The notes below the pieces were generated by a model, which worked only from the letters and a program-made list of their open reading frames with translations, ran no database searches and was not told the origin of the DNA. Position numbers and translations under genes: made by a program. A stretch of 64,000 bases of DNA from an uncultured Sphingomonadaceae bacterium (lineage in GTDB: Bacteria > Pseudomonadota > Alphaproteobacteria > Sphingomonadales > Sphingomonadaceae). Below, piece after piece: positions 54,701-64,000 of this stretch. The number at the start of each line of letters is the position of its first letter. Position 1 is the first letter of the stretch. The stretch covers positions 248,001 through 312,000 of the forward strand of contig CANMBD010000004.1 of assembly GCA_947495985.1 (NCBI GenBank). The letters are read 5' to 3'.

Positions 54701-54948
54701 AAGGTCCAAAAGCCAAGGCCCTGCAGATATCGGGCATTATCGCTGGCGTTGTTGCATCCTGCTTGTCTGCTGTGCCTGTCTGATCAAGATAGTAAGCGGA
54801 TAGAATATCAAAAATTCGTTCGCGATCTTGAATATGCAGCTTTGTAACGCGCAAAAGCCCGGCCATTGATTCTAAAAAAAACGCAATAGCACCAAAAACC
54901 GCGCAGTTGTTCATTGACGGTTATGAGTCGCTTCGCCAAGTGGCTCTT

Positions 54949-55332
54949 ATGGAATGGTTGGAAATAAAAATGTGGCTCGAGAGTTCTACCGGGCTCGATC
55001 GAGATGCGCTTCATATATATGGCGCGGTCTTTATTCAATTTTGCGTAGCGTTGGTTTTTCGCAGGTCGCTGGCGAGCCCCTGGCCTTGGATTGCGGTTCT
55101 TATCGTGGCGATTGCCAATGAATATGTTGACTATCAGGGCGTTGGTGAAAGCCAGGCGTCAATCGCTGTTTACCGAGCAGAAGGCTATAAGGACCTTTGG
55201 AACACCATGATGGTTCCAACGGCACTGATGCTCATTGCGCGTTTCTGGCCCGGATGGATGATCGGCAAATCTACGCAATCAAAGGGAAAAGGCATTTATA
55301 CCGACAAGCTTCAATCAGAGACCGGTATTTAA
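54949..55332 (+). CDS. Hypothetical membrane protein
   Basis: A 127-residue protein with two or three helices (HIYGAVFIQFCVALVF; PWPWIAVLIVAIANEYVDY; DLWNTMMVPTALMLIARF) and a basic tail. The pattern is that of small VanZ-like or unknown-function membrane proteins; I cannot assign a family. Start uncertain: ATG 54949 lacks a strong SD, and TTG 54907 is in frame upstream. Its stop overlaps that of manC by 4 bases on the other strand (TTAA). Confidence 0.6.
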   Translation: MEWLEIKMWLESSTGLDRDALHIYGAVFIQFCVALVFRRSLASPWPWIAVLIVAIANEYVDYQGVGESQASIAVYRAEGYKDLWNTMMVPTALMLIARFWPGWMIGKSTQSKGKGIYTDKLQSETGI

Positions 55333-56396
55333 TCGTTCTTTTGTCGCTCACTGACGATCTTTCTGACATTTTGTGACTGGCCCCTAGGCATGATCAACAC
55401 CTTATCCCCGCTGGCTACTATGATCAGATCATTTACACCAAGCGTTACAACCTCGATCCCATCGGTATGAATTAGGTTGTCCTTTGCGTCGATCGCCAAA
55501 ACATCGCCAGTGGTTACGTTGGATTGGTCATCTGAAGCACTAATCTTAAACAGAGAATCCCAGCTGCCGACATCGGACCAACCGGGATTTACCGGGGTAA
55601 CGGCGACTTTCTCGGCTTTTTCCATAACGGCATAGTCGATGGAATCGGAAGGAGCGCGCGAAAAGCTGCCTTCATTCGGACTTGTCTGACTTTCATCTTT
55701 ATGTGCCTGTCTCATGGCATTTTGCGCCGCTTCCAGCATTTCTGGCGCATGGTCTCCCAGAGCTTGCAAATAGGTATCGGCCCTGAACAGAAAGATACCG
55801 GCATTCCAGAAATGATCGCCGCTGGCGAGCATTTTTTCGGCATTTTCGCGGTTCGGCTTTTCAACAAATTTTTGTGCGGCAAAGCTATTGGTACTGCCGA
55901 AAATCGGTTCGCCCTGCCGGATATAGCCATAGCCGGTTTCAGGGCCGTCGGGTTCGATGCCGAAAGTCACCAGCCACCGTGCTTTTGCCAGGGGCAGTGA
56001 CTGTCTGACAGCATCATGAAACGCCGCCACGTTCTTGATGATATGGTCACTGGGCATTACAAGTATCGGGCTTTGCGGATTTTCGCAGGCAAGGGCGGCC
56101 AATGCGATTGCTGGCGCGGTATTTCTCGCGCAGGGTTCGAGTATATGAACGGCCGCTGTCGCGCCAATTTCGTCCATTTGTTCTTCAACGAGCGCTGCAT
56201 GTTTGGCACCACCAACGATCATTGGTGATCCAAACAAACCAGGTTCCTGACATCTCTCCAATGTCATCTGGAACATGCTGAGTGGACCGGTCAGGTTCAA
56301 AAACTGCTTGGGCCGATCGTCTGTGGATAGCGGCCAGAGACGTGTGCCCGAGCCGCCGGACAAAATTACCGGGGTGATGAGATCATTCTTGCTCAT
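55329..56396 (-). CDS. manC: Mannose-1-phosphate guanylyltransferase
   Basis: A 355-residue nucleotidyltransferase that makes GDP-mannose. PVILSGGSGTRLWPLSTDDRPKQF is the GTP/Mg motif, PILVMPSDHII follows, and KFVEKPNRENAEKML is the sugar-phosphate motif. It lacks the C-terminal isomerase half of bifunctional AlgA types, in line with a separate manA 10 bases upstream. The two form the GDP-mannose supply for the glycan genes around them. Confidence 0.93.
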   Translation of the reverse strand: MSKNDLITPVILSGGSGTRLWPLSTDDRPKQFLNLTGPLSMFQMTLERCQEPGLFGSPMIVGGAKHAALVEEQMDEIGATAAVHILEPCARNTAPAIALAALACENPQSPILVMPSDHIIKNVAAFHDAVRQSLPLAKARWLVTFGIEPDGPETGYGYIRQGEPIFGSTNSFAAQKFVEKPNRENAEKMLASGDHFWNAGIFLFRADTYLQALGDHAPEMLEAAQNAMRQAHKDESQTSPNEGSFSRAPSDSIDYAVMEKAEKVAVTPVNPGWSDVGSWDSLFKISASDDQSNVTTGDVLAIDAKDNLIHTDGIEVVTLGVNDLIIVASGDKVLIMPRGQSQNVRKIVSERQKND

Positions 56397-56406
56397 ATTG
56401 CCGGAT

Positions 56407-57210
56407 TCATTTCATGGTAGACGCAATCAGGCATCTGATATTTTTGGACAAATCGATTTCGGAAACTTTGGTGCAAAGTCCGCATCCCCCAGGGTCAATG
56501 GTTTTACCTCTGGCGGTTACCTTACCTTCCAGTGGCACGACTTGCCATTCCCCTGCAACAGCAGCCGTTAATATATCGTGATCGTCGCCGACAACCTGAA
56601 ACAGCCTAAAATATGGCCCATCGACCAGTTTAGCAGACCGATCCGGCACGGTTTCACGATAGTTTTTCATATCATAGGGGGCCGGTGTCGCTACCGATAT
56701 AGCGTCCTCCAGATGCAGTTCGCGCGGTCGTCCATAATCGTAAAGCCGATAGGTGATATCAGCATTTTGTTGCACTTCAATCAGCTGAATTCCGGGTCCA
56801 ATCGCGTGGATAGTTCCAGCAGGCACATAGAACAGATCGCCCGGTTTAACTGGTCTCCAGTCAATCAGCTGTTCAATTTGGCCGCAAGCAACCGCTGCGT
56901 GCAATTTGGTCGGGCTGACCTCTTTGGTCAGTCCGATGCCCAGAACCGCATCCGGTTTGGCATCCAGTATGTACCAGCATTCCTCTTTGCCGGCAGGTAA
57001 GCCTTGCCGCCGCGCCTGACGATCATTCGGGTGCACCTGAATGGAGAGCTTTTCGCTGGTGAATAGATATTTGACCAAGAGGGCCGGCGTTATAGCTTTG
57101 GGCGGCGCAAACCAGATTTCGCCAACTTTTTCCTTTTGCTCTCCGCCAAACACCTTGGGCAGCACTAACTGCCCCCATGGTTTTTTGACCTTTTTCTGTC
57201 TCAGTTTCAT
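56407..57210 (-). CDS. manA: Class I mannose-6-phosphate isomerase
   Basis: A 267-residue short-form enzyme that interconverts fructose-6-P and mannose-6-P. Zinc ligands lie in SIQVHPNDRQARR (Gln, His), KEECWYIL (Glu) and VPAGTIHAIGPG (His). A cupin barrel makes up most of the protein. Directly upstream of manC on the same strand, 17 bases after ugd. Confidence 0.93.
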   Translation of the reverse strand: MKLRQKKVKKPWGQLVLPKVFGGEQKEKVGEIWFAPPKAITPALLVKYLFTSEKLSIQVHPNDRQARRQGLPAGKEECWYILDAKPDAVLGIGLTKEVSPTKLHAAVACGQIEQLIDWRPVKPGDLFYVPAGTIHAIGPGIQLIEVQQNADITYRLYDYGRPRELHLEDAISVATPAPYDMKNYRETVPDRSAKLVDGPYFRLFQVVGDDHDILTAAVAGEWQVVPLEGKVTARGKTIDPGGCGLCTKVSEIDLSKNIRCLIASTMK

Positions 57211-57227
57211 ATGCTGCCCATGGGCCG

Positions 57228-58532
57228 TCAGCTACGGCCGATGCCTGTATATTCCAGCCCGCTTTTGCCGACATCGGCAGGATGATATATATTTCGTAAA
57301 TCAACCAGCACTTTGCCGGTCATCAAAGAAGACAATCTGTTGAGATCAAGCGCGCGAAACGCATCCCATTCGGTTACGATCACAACAGCATCGGCATCAG
57401 TTGCCGCTTCATAGCTGCTTTCTGTCATTGTTACATCCGGCATAATTTCTGTTGCTATTTCCATGCCTTCAGGATCATAGGCGCTGACCTGAGCGCCAGC
57501 GTCAATAAGAGTCTGGGCAATGGCAATAGATGGCGCATCACGCATGTCATCCGTATTGGGTTTGAATGTCAGGCCCAGCAGCGCCACTTTTTTGTCGCGG
57601 GCTTCTCCGCCAAGCGCCTGGATCACCTTTCGGCCCATGGCGCGTTTGCGCTGGTCGTTTACCTGAACGACGGCTTCGACAATCCGCACCGGACTTTCAT
57701 TGTCCTGAGCGGTTTTCAGCAACGCCAGGGTGTCTTTTGGAAAACAGCTACCGCCATAGCCAGGCCCGGCGTGGAGAAATTTAGCACCGATCCGGTTGTC
57801 CAGCCCAATACCGCGAGAGACTTCCTGCACGTCCGCTCCTACTTTCTCACAAAGATCGGCAATCTCATTGATGAACGTAATTTTGGTGGCCAGAAAGGCA
57901 TTGGCAGCATATTTGGTCAATTCTGCGGTCCGGCGGCCGGTGAAAAGGATCGGCGATTCATTGAGAAATAGCGGCCGGTAAATCTCACTCATGACATCTT
58001 TGGCCCATTCGGCTTCAGCACCAATCACAATGCGATCAGGTCGTTTGAAATCATTAATGGCCGCACCCTCCCGAAGAAATTCGGGATTGGATACCACAGC
58101 AAACTGATCGGCATTGAGCTTTTTCGATAATATCAGTTCAACCTCGTCTCCTGTTCCAACGGGCACAGTGGACTTGGTGACGACGACGGTTGGCTTGGTA
58201 ATGGAATCGGCAATTTCTTCGCTCGCCGCATGAACATAGCTTAGGTCGGCATGACCGTCACCGCGCCGCGATGGTGTGCCAACAGCAATAAACACGGCAT
58301 CGCAATCCTTGACTGATTCTTTGAGGTCGCCTGAAAAGGACAGCCGTCCGCCGGCGACGTTGCGCTCGACCAGGCTGGCAAGTCCAGGTTCAAAAATGGG
58401 CATGATATTTTGTTCAAGCTTTTCAATTTTACGCGGATCCTTGTCCACGCAGATGACTTCATGCCCAAAATCGGCAAAACATGCGCCAGAAACCAAGCCG
58501 ACATAGCCGGAACCGATCATTGCAATTTTCAT
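57228..58532 (-). CDS. ugd: UDP-glucose 6-dehydrogenase
   Basis: A 434-residue four-electron dehydrogenase. MKIAMIGSGYVGLVSGACFADFG is the NAD site, FEPGLASLVERN and VVTKSTVPVGTGDEV follow, and catalytic Cys is in GPGYGGSCFPKDTLAL. NTDDMRDAPSI lies in the C-terminal domain. It makes UDP-glucuronate for acidic polysaccharide. GDP-mannose 6-dehydrogenase is a close relative, but the pattern fits Ugd better. First gene of ugd-manA-manC. Confidence 0.92.
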   Translation of the reverse strand: MKIAMIGSGYVGLVSGACFADFGHEVICVDKDPRKIEKLEQNIMPIFEPGLASLVERNVAGGRLSFSGDLKESVKDCDAVFIAVGTPSRRGDGHADLSYVHAASEEIADSITKPTVVVTKSTVPVGTGDEVELILSKKLNADQFAVVSNPEFLREGAAINDFKRPDRIVIGAEAEWAKDVMSEIYRPLFLNESPILFTGRRTAELTKYAANAFLATKITFINEIADLCEKVGADVQEVSRGIGLDNRIGAKFLHAGPGYGGSCFPKDTLALLKTAQDNESPVRIVEAVVQVNDQRKRAMGRKVIQALGGEARDKKVALLGLTFKPNTDDMRDAPSIAIAQTLIDAGAQVSAYDPEGMEIATEIMPDVTMTESSYEAATDADAVVIVTEWDAFRALDLNRLSSLMTGKVLVDLRNIYHPADVGKSGLEYTGIGRS

Positions 58533-58862
58533 ATTTATCCTTTGGCGTGATTGATATTGAGTGGGTTATGACACCGTATGCCCGTTTCTCTGGCCCGTTC
58601 AGGAATGCTGGTCAAGCATGGCTGCTTATTCCGACCGCTTTAAGGTGCGTTCTGTCTTTATGTTACTGGGTTCAAGTAAGAATTGTGAGTTAGCTTGCAT
58701 AAATGCCTCAGCTGGCTGATATACCAATTCGACCTGCGAAATCGAAATATTTGGAAAATACTGTGAAGTCGTTTAATGGAAAATAGTCGCTTTTGACGCA
58801 GCGGTTCAACTAGTTCAGGATTTAGTAAAATCGAAACCATAACCGCCCTTGCCACCGCCATC
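58533..58862. other. Divergent intergenic region, ugd / dehydratase
   Basis: 330 AT-rich bases between two divergent genes. They should hold promoters for both, but no pair of boxes stands out. A GTTC-5 bases-GTTC direct repeat near 58804 has the wrong spacing for an alphaproteobacterial LexA box. No supported open frame or RNA gene was seen. Confidence 0.5.
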
Positions 58863-60746
58863 TTGGAGCGAATAGCAAATATTTCGCGCCGACAGAAACA
58901 GGCTATCGTTCTGGTCCTGGATATGATCCTATGCGTTCAGTCGATATGGATAGCCTATTCGCTACGCGTGGGAGTCTGGATATACTGGGATCTGGCAATT
59001 CAAAAAGTAGTGCTTGCTGCCCTGTTGATCATGATTCCGGCATTTTACGTGGTCGGTGTTTACAATGCGATTTTCCGCTATGCGGGCTCTGGCATGATGA
59101 AGACATTGGTGCGGGCTTTTGCAGCCTACGGCGTGCCAATGGTGATCATCTTTTCGGTTATCGGGATTGCCGGTGTTCCGCGGACTATAGGTGTTATTCA
59201 GCCCATTATTTTCTTTATGATGGTTGGTTTTTCACGTGTTACCGCACGTTATCTGATGGTGGATATATTAGGGCGCAACCGTTTTGGCGGTCAGGTAAAA
59301 ACGGTGATCATCTATGGTGCGGGTAATGCGGGTCAGCAACTGGCATCATCCATGCGTTCCGAACCCGGAATGAGATTGCGCGGCTATGTTGATGATGACC
59401 GGCGTCTGGATGGTCAAAAGCTGGACGGCGATAAGGTTTTCTGGAGCGGTGACCTGCCGGAAATAATCAACAGATATGCTGTCACTGACATCCTGCTCGC
59501 TCTTCCGAACATCTCCCGGAAAAAAAGACGGACGATTGTTGATCAAATCCAGAAGTTCAAGGTCCATGTCCAGACCCTTCCAAACATGAAAGATATCATA
59601 GACGGTCAAGTGTCATTCAACGATATTCGTGAGCTGGATATCGAAGACCTGCTTGGCCGAGAAACGGTTCCGCCGAATGAACTGCTGTTCGGCCGTACAA
59701 TAGTTGGTAAGACTGTAATGGTAACCGGAGCCGGAGGCTCTATTGGTAGCGAGCTTTGCCGGCAAATTGCAAAATCCGGGGCACGCCAGCTCATATTGTT
59801 CGAGCTGTCGGAGTTTTCGCTCTACGCTATTGAAAAGGAGCTCAAAAACTATTTCGAGCAACGTGGCTCTGACAATATGGAAATCATTCCTGTGCTGGGG
59901 TCAGCGATCGATACGAATCGTGTGGAGGAAGTCCTTGCATTCTGGCGACCTGATACAATTTTTCACGCTGCAGCTTACAAGCATGTACCGTTGGTGGAAG
60001 CCAACCCAGTCGAAGGTACAAGAAACAACATATTGGGAACTTATGAGGTTGCTCACGCGGCCCATCTGGCGAAAGTCAGTGACTTTATCTTGATCAGCAC
60101 GGACAAGGCGGTTCGTCCCACTAATGTCATGGGCGCGACGAAACGCGGTGCTGAACAGATTGTGCAGGCGCTTGCGGATATCAGTGAAACCAGGTTTTCC
60201 ATGGTCCGCTTCGGCAATGTCCTGGGATCCAGCGGTTCGGTCGTTCCCTTGTTCCGGCAACAGATTGAAACCGGCGGGCCGATCACTCTTACCCACCGCG
60301 ATGTGACCCGGTATTTTATGACAATTCCGGAAGCGGCACAGCTGGTGATTCAGGCTGGTGGAATGGCCAAGGGTGGAGAGGTTTTTGTGCTGGACATGGG
60401 CAAATCGGTCAGGATCATGGATTTGGCAAAGACCATGGTCCAACTATCCGGTTTGACTATTCGTGATGATGCTGATCCGGACGGAGATATCGAAATTGAG
60501 GAAGTAGGCTTACGGCCTGGCGAGAAGCTTTATGAAGAGTTGATTATCGGCAATGATCCAAAGCCAACTGTTCATAACCGGATCATGATGGCCCATGAGA
60601 GTCATCTGGCAGAGGCCGATCTGGATCAACTGCTGAATAGTATCAGGCAATGTCGTACGTCCGATGAGATAATAGCACTTTTGAAAATGCTGGTTCCGGA
60701 ATTTGAACATGAACGGGACAATATGAAAGTCGAAAAAGCGTCCTGA
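58863..60746 (+). CDS. CapD/WbpM-like membrane-bound NDP-sugar 4,6-dehydratase
   Basis: A 627-residue protein. Four N-terminal helices (~15-120), a first Rossmann domain (IYGAGNAGQQLASSMRSEPG), then the SDR domain from ~285 with VMVTGAGGSIGSELCRQI. DTIFHAAAYKHVPLVEANP and STDKAVRPTNVMGATKRGAEQ follow, where Met replaces the usual catalytic Tyr, as in WbpM/PglF. RPGEKLYEELI ends the domain. It forms UDP-4-keto-6-deoxy sugars, the first step to QuiNAc, bacillosamine or FucNAc. TTG start; a later start would remove the first helix. Confidence 0.9.
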   Translation: MERIANISRRQKQAIVLVLDMILCVQSIWIAYSLRVGVWIYWDLAIQKVVLAALLIMIPAFYVVGVYNAIFRYAGSGMMKTLVRAFAAYGVPMVIIFSVIGIAGVPRTIGVIQPIIFFMMVGFSRVTARYLMVDILGRNRFGGQVKTVIIYGAGNAGQQLASSMRSEPGMRLRGYVDDDRRLDGQKLDGDKVFWSGDLPEIINRYAVTDILLALPNISRKKRRTIVDQIQKFKVHVQTLPNMKDIIDGQVSFNDIRELDIEDLLGRETVPPNELLFGRTIVGKTVMVTGAGGSIGSELCRQIAKSGARQLILFELSEFSLYAIEKELKNYFEQRGSDNMEIIPVLGSAIDTNRVEEVLAFWRPDTIFHAAAYKHVPLVEANPVEGTRNNILGTYEVAHAAHLAKVSDFILISTDKAVRPTNVMGATKRGAEQIVQALADISETRFSMVRFGNVLGSSGSVVPLFRQQIETGGPITLTHRDVTRYFMTIPEAAQLVIQAGGMAKGGEVFVLDMGKSVRIMDLAKTMVQLSGLTIRDDADPDGDIEIEEVGLRPGEKLYEELIIGNDPKPTVHNRIMMAHESHLAEADLDQLLNSIRQCRTSDEIIALLKMLVPEFEHERDNMKVEKAS

Positions 60747-60780
60747 AATTTGTGCAGATATTCATGCATCGTTGCAAGTT

Positions 60781-61509
60781 TTAGAGCTTGGCAACCAAAT
60801 CCAATATTATATCCGCGTCTTGCATATGGCAGATCAACAGGTCGGGCAGATATGTGTTTTTCTGATTATATTGCAGCGCGCTGCCATTAATGCGGGAGCA
60901 GTGCAGGCCATGTGCCTGTGCCACCGCCGCTGGCGCGCAGTTGTCCCATTCATATTGACCGCCTGAATGGAGGTAAATGTCGGCCTCGCCGCGCACGATG
61001 GCCATGGCTTTGGCACCCGCTGAGCCCATGGGGACAAGCTCTGCATCGAGTATTTCCGCGACTGCCACAGCCTCTTTGGCTGGCCGGGAACGACTGACAA
61101 CCATGCGGAGTTTGTGCGGGCGAACAGGCGCTGCAATCGGAGAATCGCTGCGTAAGGTAAGGCCGAGCGCCGGCAGGGAGACCGCTCCGGCTGATGGCTG
61201 TCCCTTGACCGCCAGCGCGACATGCACTGCCCAATCACTCCGCCCCTCACTATATTCGCGGGTGCCGTCCACCGGATCGATTATCCAGACACGATCTTTG
61301 CCCAATCGCTCCTGCGTATCCCTGCTTTCTTCGGACAGCAAGCCATCTTCAGGGCGCAATTCGTGCAGCGCTGCCACAAGCATCTCATTTGCAGCCGTGT
61401 CTCCAGCATCGCCCAGTTCCCTACCGGTCAAATCGGAGTTGTTGCGCAGGTTCAAAAGCAGTTGGCCGGCATCTTCAGCCAGCTTTGCAGCCAATTCAGC
61501 ATCCGTCAT
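60781..61509 (-). CDS. cysQ: 3'(2'),5'-bisphosphate nucleotidase CysQ
   Basis: A 242-residue inositol-monophosphatase-fold enzyme. [14 protein letters not shown] and [26 protein letters not shown] give the metal sites, and [19 protein letters not shown] the second half. It removes the 3'-phosphate from PAP after sulfate transfer or reduction and so protects the cell. ATG 61509 overlaps the cysNC stop (ATGA). Last gene of the sulfate-activation operon. Confidence 0.93.
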   Translation of the reverse strand: MTDAELAAKLAEDAGQLLLNLRNNSDLTGRELGDAGDTAANEMLVAALHELRPEDGLLSEESRDTQERLGKDRVWIIDPVDGTREYSEGRSDWAVHVALAVKGQPSAGAVSLPALGLTLRSDSPIAAPVRPHKLRMVVSRSRPAKEAVAVAEILDAELVPMGSAGAKAMAIVRGEADIYLHSGGQYEWDNCAPAAVAQAHGLHCSRINGSALQYNQKNTYLPDLLICHMQDADIILDLVAKL

Positions 61510-63446
61510 ATCGTATAGGACCAACTACCGACAATTTTGTCCACGATAATCTCAGCGGCTTCTTCAGGACTCATCTTGGTCGTATCGATCCGCATTTCGG
61601 CATTTTCAGGGGTTTCATAATCGCTATCGATGCCGGTGAAATTTTTCAGTTCGCCAGCACGCGCTTTTTTGTACAAGCCCTTCACATCGCGTTCTTCGGC
61701 AACAGCCAGAGGTGTATCGACAAAAATCTCGATAAATTCATCCTCGGGCAGCATCGAACGGACGAGTTGCCGTTCTGCTCGGAATGGGGAGATAAAGGCG
61801 GTCAGGACAATCAGCCCGGCATCAGCCATTAACTTCGCCACTTCGCCAATGCGCCGGATATTTTCCACCCGGTCGGCATCGGTAAAGCCAAGATCCTTGT
61901 TCAGGCCATGACGCACGTTGTCGCCGTCCAGAAGAAAGCTGTGCTTGCCGAGTGCATGAAGCCGCTTTTCAACCATATTTGCGATGGTTGACTTGCCCGA
62001 CCCAGAAAGACCGGTAAACCAGACCACGCGCGGTTCCTGGCGCTTTTGCAGGGCATGGGCCGCGCGGTCGATATCAACATCCTGCCAATGGACATTTTGT
62101 GACCGGCGCAAGCAGAAATGCAGCATGCCTGCAGCAACAGTCGCATTGCTGATCTTGTCTATCAGAATGAAGCCGCCAAGATCGCGGTTATCCTCATAAG
62201 GTTCAAAGATAATCGGCCGGTCTGTGGCAATTTCAGCCACACCAATGCCATTTAGCTCCAGGGTCTTGGCCGCCAGCTGTTCCATATTGTTGACGTTGAC
62301 CTGATATTTTGGCGACTGGATTGTCACGCTGACAAATTGCGTTCCGATTTTCATCCAGTAACTGCGGCCGGGCAAAAGTTCAGCTTCGTCCATCCAGACG
62401 ATGGTTGATTCAAACTGATCAGCAACCTGCGGCGGTGCATCGGCCGCAGCGATCACATCACCGCGAGAACAATCAATCTCTTCGGCCAGCGTCAATGTGA
62501 CAGACTGGCCAGCCACTGCTTCTTCAAGATCACCGTCCATCGTAACAATGCGCTTGACCGTGGATGTTTTTCCGGAAGGCAGCACGCGGACTTCATCTCC
62601 CGACCTTACCGTGCCGCTGGCAATTTGTCCGCTGAAACCCCTGAAATCGAGATTGGGCCGGTTGACCCACTGGACCGTCATGCGCAGCGGCTTTGCCTGA
62701 TTGGCGGTCGCCATAACCTCTACATTTTCCAGATGCTCGACGAGCGCAGGCCCGTCATACCAGGGCGTATGGGTGGATTTGCTTGTGATATTGTCGCCGG
62801 CCAACCCGGAGATGGGAATGGGCGTGAAGGCTTCTATGCCTATTTCTTCGGCAAAGGCGGCATAATCGGCGATTATTTGATCATAGACGGCTTGATCATA
62901 GTCAACCAGGTCCATCTTGTTGACGGCAACGACGAGATGTTTGATGCCAATCAGGTGCGCCAGATAGCTGTGGCGGCGCGTCTGGGTCAGGATTCCCTGA
63001 CGCGCGTCGATCAAAATAATGGCCAGATCCGCTGTCGATGCACCCGTGACCATATTGCGCGTATATTGCTCATGCCCTGGTGTATCTGCGACGATGAACT
63101 TGCGCTTTTCTGTCGCGAAGAAACGGTAAGCCACATCAATCGTGATGCCCTGTTCGCGTTCGGCTGCCAATCCGTCGACCAGCAAGGCAAAATCAATGTC
63201 CTGACCTTGCGTCCCGACTTTCTTGCTGTCGGCTTCCAGGGTTGCCAGCTGATCTTCAAAGATCATCTTGGAATCATAAAGCAAACGCCCGATCAGTGTC
63301 GATTTGCCGTCGTCTACCGAACCACAGGTGATAAAGCGCAGCATCGTTTTATGCTGATGCGCTTCCAGATAGGCATCAATATCCTCGGCAATCAGGGTGT
63401 CGGTTTTGTAGATGGTTTCAGAATCGATATTTTCGGAATGGGTCAT
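61506..63446 (-). CDS. cysNC: Bifunctional sulfate adenylyltransferase large subunit / APS kinase
   Basis: A 646-residue fusion. The N-terminal ~430 residues are the GTPase subunit of ATP sulfurylase: [39 protein letters not shown] and [13 protein letters not shown]. The C-terminal ~190 are APS kinase: [35 protein letters not shown] and [21 protein letters not shown]. The pair makes PAPS from sulfate, for cysteine synthesis or sulfotransferases. Start overlaps the cysD stop by one base. Confidence 0.96.
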   Translation of the reverse strand: MTHSENIDSETIYKTDTLIAEDIDAYLEAHQHKTMLRFITCGSVDDGKSTLIGRLLYDSKMIFEDQLATLEADSKKVGTQGQDIDFALLVDGLAAEREQGITIDVAYRFFATEKRKFIVADTPGHEQYTRNMVTGASTADLAIILIDARQGILTQTRRHSYLAHLIGIKHLVVAVNKMDLVDYDQAVYDQIIADYAAFAEEIGIEAFTPIPISGLAGDNITSKSTHTPWYDGPALVEHLENVEVMATANQAKPLRMTVQWVNRPNLDFRGFSGQIASGTVRSGDEVRVLPSGKTSTVKRIVTMDGDLEEAVAGQSVTLTLAEEIDCSRGDVIAAADAPPQVADQFESTIVWMDEAELLPGRSYWMKIGTQFVSVTIQSPKYQVNVNNMEQLAAKTLELNGIGVAEIATDRPIIFEPYEDNRDLGGFILIDKISNATVAAGMLHFCLRRSQNVHWQDVDIDRAAHALQKRQEPRVVWFTGLSGSGKSTIANMVEKRLHALGKHSFLLDGDNVRHGLNKDLGFTDADRVENIRRIGEVAKLMADAGLIVLTAFISPFRAERQLVRSMLPEDEFIEIFVDTPLAVAEERDVKGLYKKARAGELKNFTGIDSDYETPENAEMRIDTTKMSPEEAAEIIVDKIVGSWSYTI

Positions 63447-64000
63447 CAGAAATAGCCCTCCTGTTTCTTCTTCTCCATCGATGCCGCCTGATCGTGGTCA
63501 ATCGCCCGCCCCTGTCGTTCCGAAGTGGTGGTGAGCAGCATTTCCTGAATAATCTGGGGAAGCGTGGTAGCCTCGCTCTCGACGGCGCCGGTCAGAGGAT
63601 AGCAGCCCAAGGTACGGAACCTGATTGATCGTTCCACTGGCTCTTCTCCCTCTTCAAAGCGGAACCGCTCATCATCAACCATCAGGAGCATGCCGTCGCG
63701 TTCCACCGTCGGTCTTGGTGCCGAGAAATAAAGCGGCACGATATCGATATTCTCAAGGTGAATATATTGCCAGATATCAAGTTCGGTCCAGTTGCTGAGC
63801 GGAAAAACCCTTATGCTTTCGCCTTTGGCTTTCTGTGTATTGTAAAGTTTCCATAGCTCCGGCCGCTGGTTTTTGGGGTCCCAGCGATGATTGGCAGAGC
63901 GGAAAGAGAATATCCGTTCTTTGGCCCTGCTTTTTTCTTCATCTCTTCTGGCGCCGCCAAAGGCCGCGTCAAAACCATAGTGATCAAGGGCCTGCTTCAG
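63446..64000 (-). CDS. cysD: Sulfate adenylyltransferase subunit 2 (5' part outside window)
   Basis: The frame is open from base 64000 to the stop, giving the C-terminal 184 residues. The start lies beyond the window edge. Visible motifs are [52 protein letters not shown] and the terminal [17 protein letters not shown], all typical of CysD, the PP-loop subunit that adenylylates sulfate. The PP-loop itself (SGGKDS) is in the missing part. Coupled to cysNC by a one-base overlap. Confidence 0.95.
   Translation of the reverse strand: MKQALDHYGFDAAFGGARRDEEKSRAKERIFSFRSANHRWDPKNQRPELWKLYNTQKAKGESIRVFPLSNWTELDIWQYIHLENIDIVPLYFSAPRPTVERDGMLLMVDDERFRFEEGEEPVERSIRFRTLGCYPLTGAVESEATTLPQIIQEMLLTTTSERQGRAIDHDQAASMEKKKQEGYF

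Noticed and set aside
54669..54914. An 81-codon minus-strand open frame between the methyltransferase and the small membrane protein gene
   Set aside because: No ribosome site, it overlaps the end of the methyltransferase gene, and the product has no recognisable pattern.
58804..58818. GTTC direct repeat that could be an SOS box
   Set aside because: The spacing is 5 bases; alphaproteobacterial LexA boxes use GTTC with a 7-base spacer.
1..64000. Mobile elements, prophage, integrase or defence islands
   Set aside because: No transposase, integrase, phage or toxin-antitoxin gene was recognised, and the tRNA-Pro gene has no integrase or repeated 3' end beside it.

Overview
The window is ordinary, densely packed bacterial chromosome. 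It has no insertion sequence, prophage, CRISPR array or rRNA operon. Gene content points to an alphaproteobacterium of the order Sphingomonadales, probably a Sphingorhabdus/Parasphingorhabdus/Sphingopyxis-like marine or freshwater strain. This rests on the ftsK-lolA-xth order, a 1002-residue TonB-dependent receptor, yajC-secD-secF followed by an Mth938-domain gene, a DUF2093 gene, an AceE-like single-chain transketolase, and several small secreted proteins of sphingomonad type. The genus is my inference. Base composition looks moderate by eye and was not counted.

Layout. 1-3.8 kb: end of ftsK, a LolA-like carrier, a possible small RNA with a strong terminator, exonuclease III, GTP cyclohydrolase II with a degenerate RibB-like N-terminus, and a YkuD transpeptidase. 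3.9-6.9 kb: a tandem universal stress protein and a PAS-PAS-GGDEF-EAL protein. 6.9-8.5 kb (minus): an envelope operon of a BON-OmpA protein, a 33-residue membrane peptide and an anchored Pro/Ala-rich helix-hairpin-helix protein. 8.7-11.4 kb (minus): a von Willebrand A-domain protein and an M48 protease. 11.6-13.5 kb: a cysteine hydrolase/FAD monooxygenase pair. 14.0-18.6 kb: purD and xseA with start codons overlapping on opposite strands, a DUF2093 gene, an M23 endopeptidase and a secreted hypothetical protein. 19.0-22.4 kb: the TonB receptor and a small secreted protein. 22.5-30.2 kb: a sulfotransferase-like gene, clpB with a visible heat-shock promoter, a secreted M17 aminopeptidase and a penicillin acylase. 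30.2-32.7 kb: AceE-like transketolase and tRNA-Pro(GGG). 33.0-38.8 kb: yajC-secD-secF-Mth938, a GT4 glycosyltransferase, and a divergent XRE regulator/DUF6456 pair. 38.9-42.4 kb: glutathione-dependent formaldehyde oxidation (adhC, VOC protein, fghA) and an acyl-CoA dehydrogenase. 42.5-45.5 kb: cytochrome c', cytochrome b561 and gamma-glutamyltransferase. 45.6-47.2 kb: a DEAD-box helicase with a long structured leader. 47.2-50.8 kb (minus): CoA transferase, coniferyl-aldehyde-type dehydrogenase and a CitE-like lyase. 50.9-60.7 kb: surface glycan genes. 60.8 kb to the end (minus): cysQ, cysNC and cysD for sulfate activation.

How the parts fit. The glycan block has sugar nucleotide supply (manC, manA, ugd, a CapD/WbpM-like dehydratase). 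It also has a tightly overlapping four-gene cassette (GT2, EmrE-like small transporter, GT-C-like membrane enzyme, DUF2304 protein) resembling lipid-linked sugar modification systems of the Gtr/Arn kind. Sulfate activation genes follow it, so sulfation of a surface polymer is possible but unproven.

The items most worth follow-up are the glycan cassette, the BON-OmpA/33-residue peptide/HhH operon, the candidate small RNA at 1.2 kb, the helicase leader, and the purD/xseA start overlap. I see no clearly undescribed defence or mobile system.
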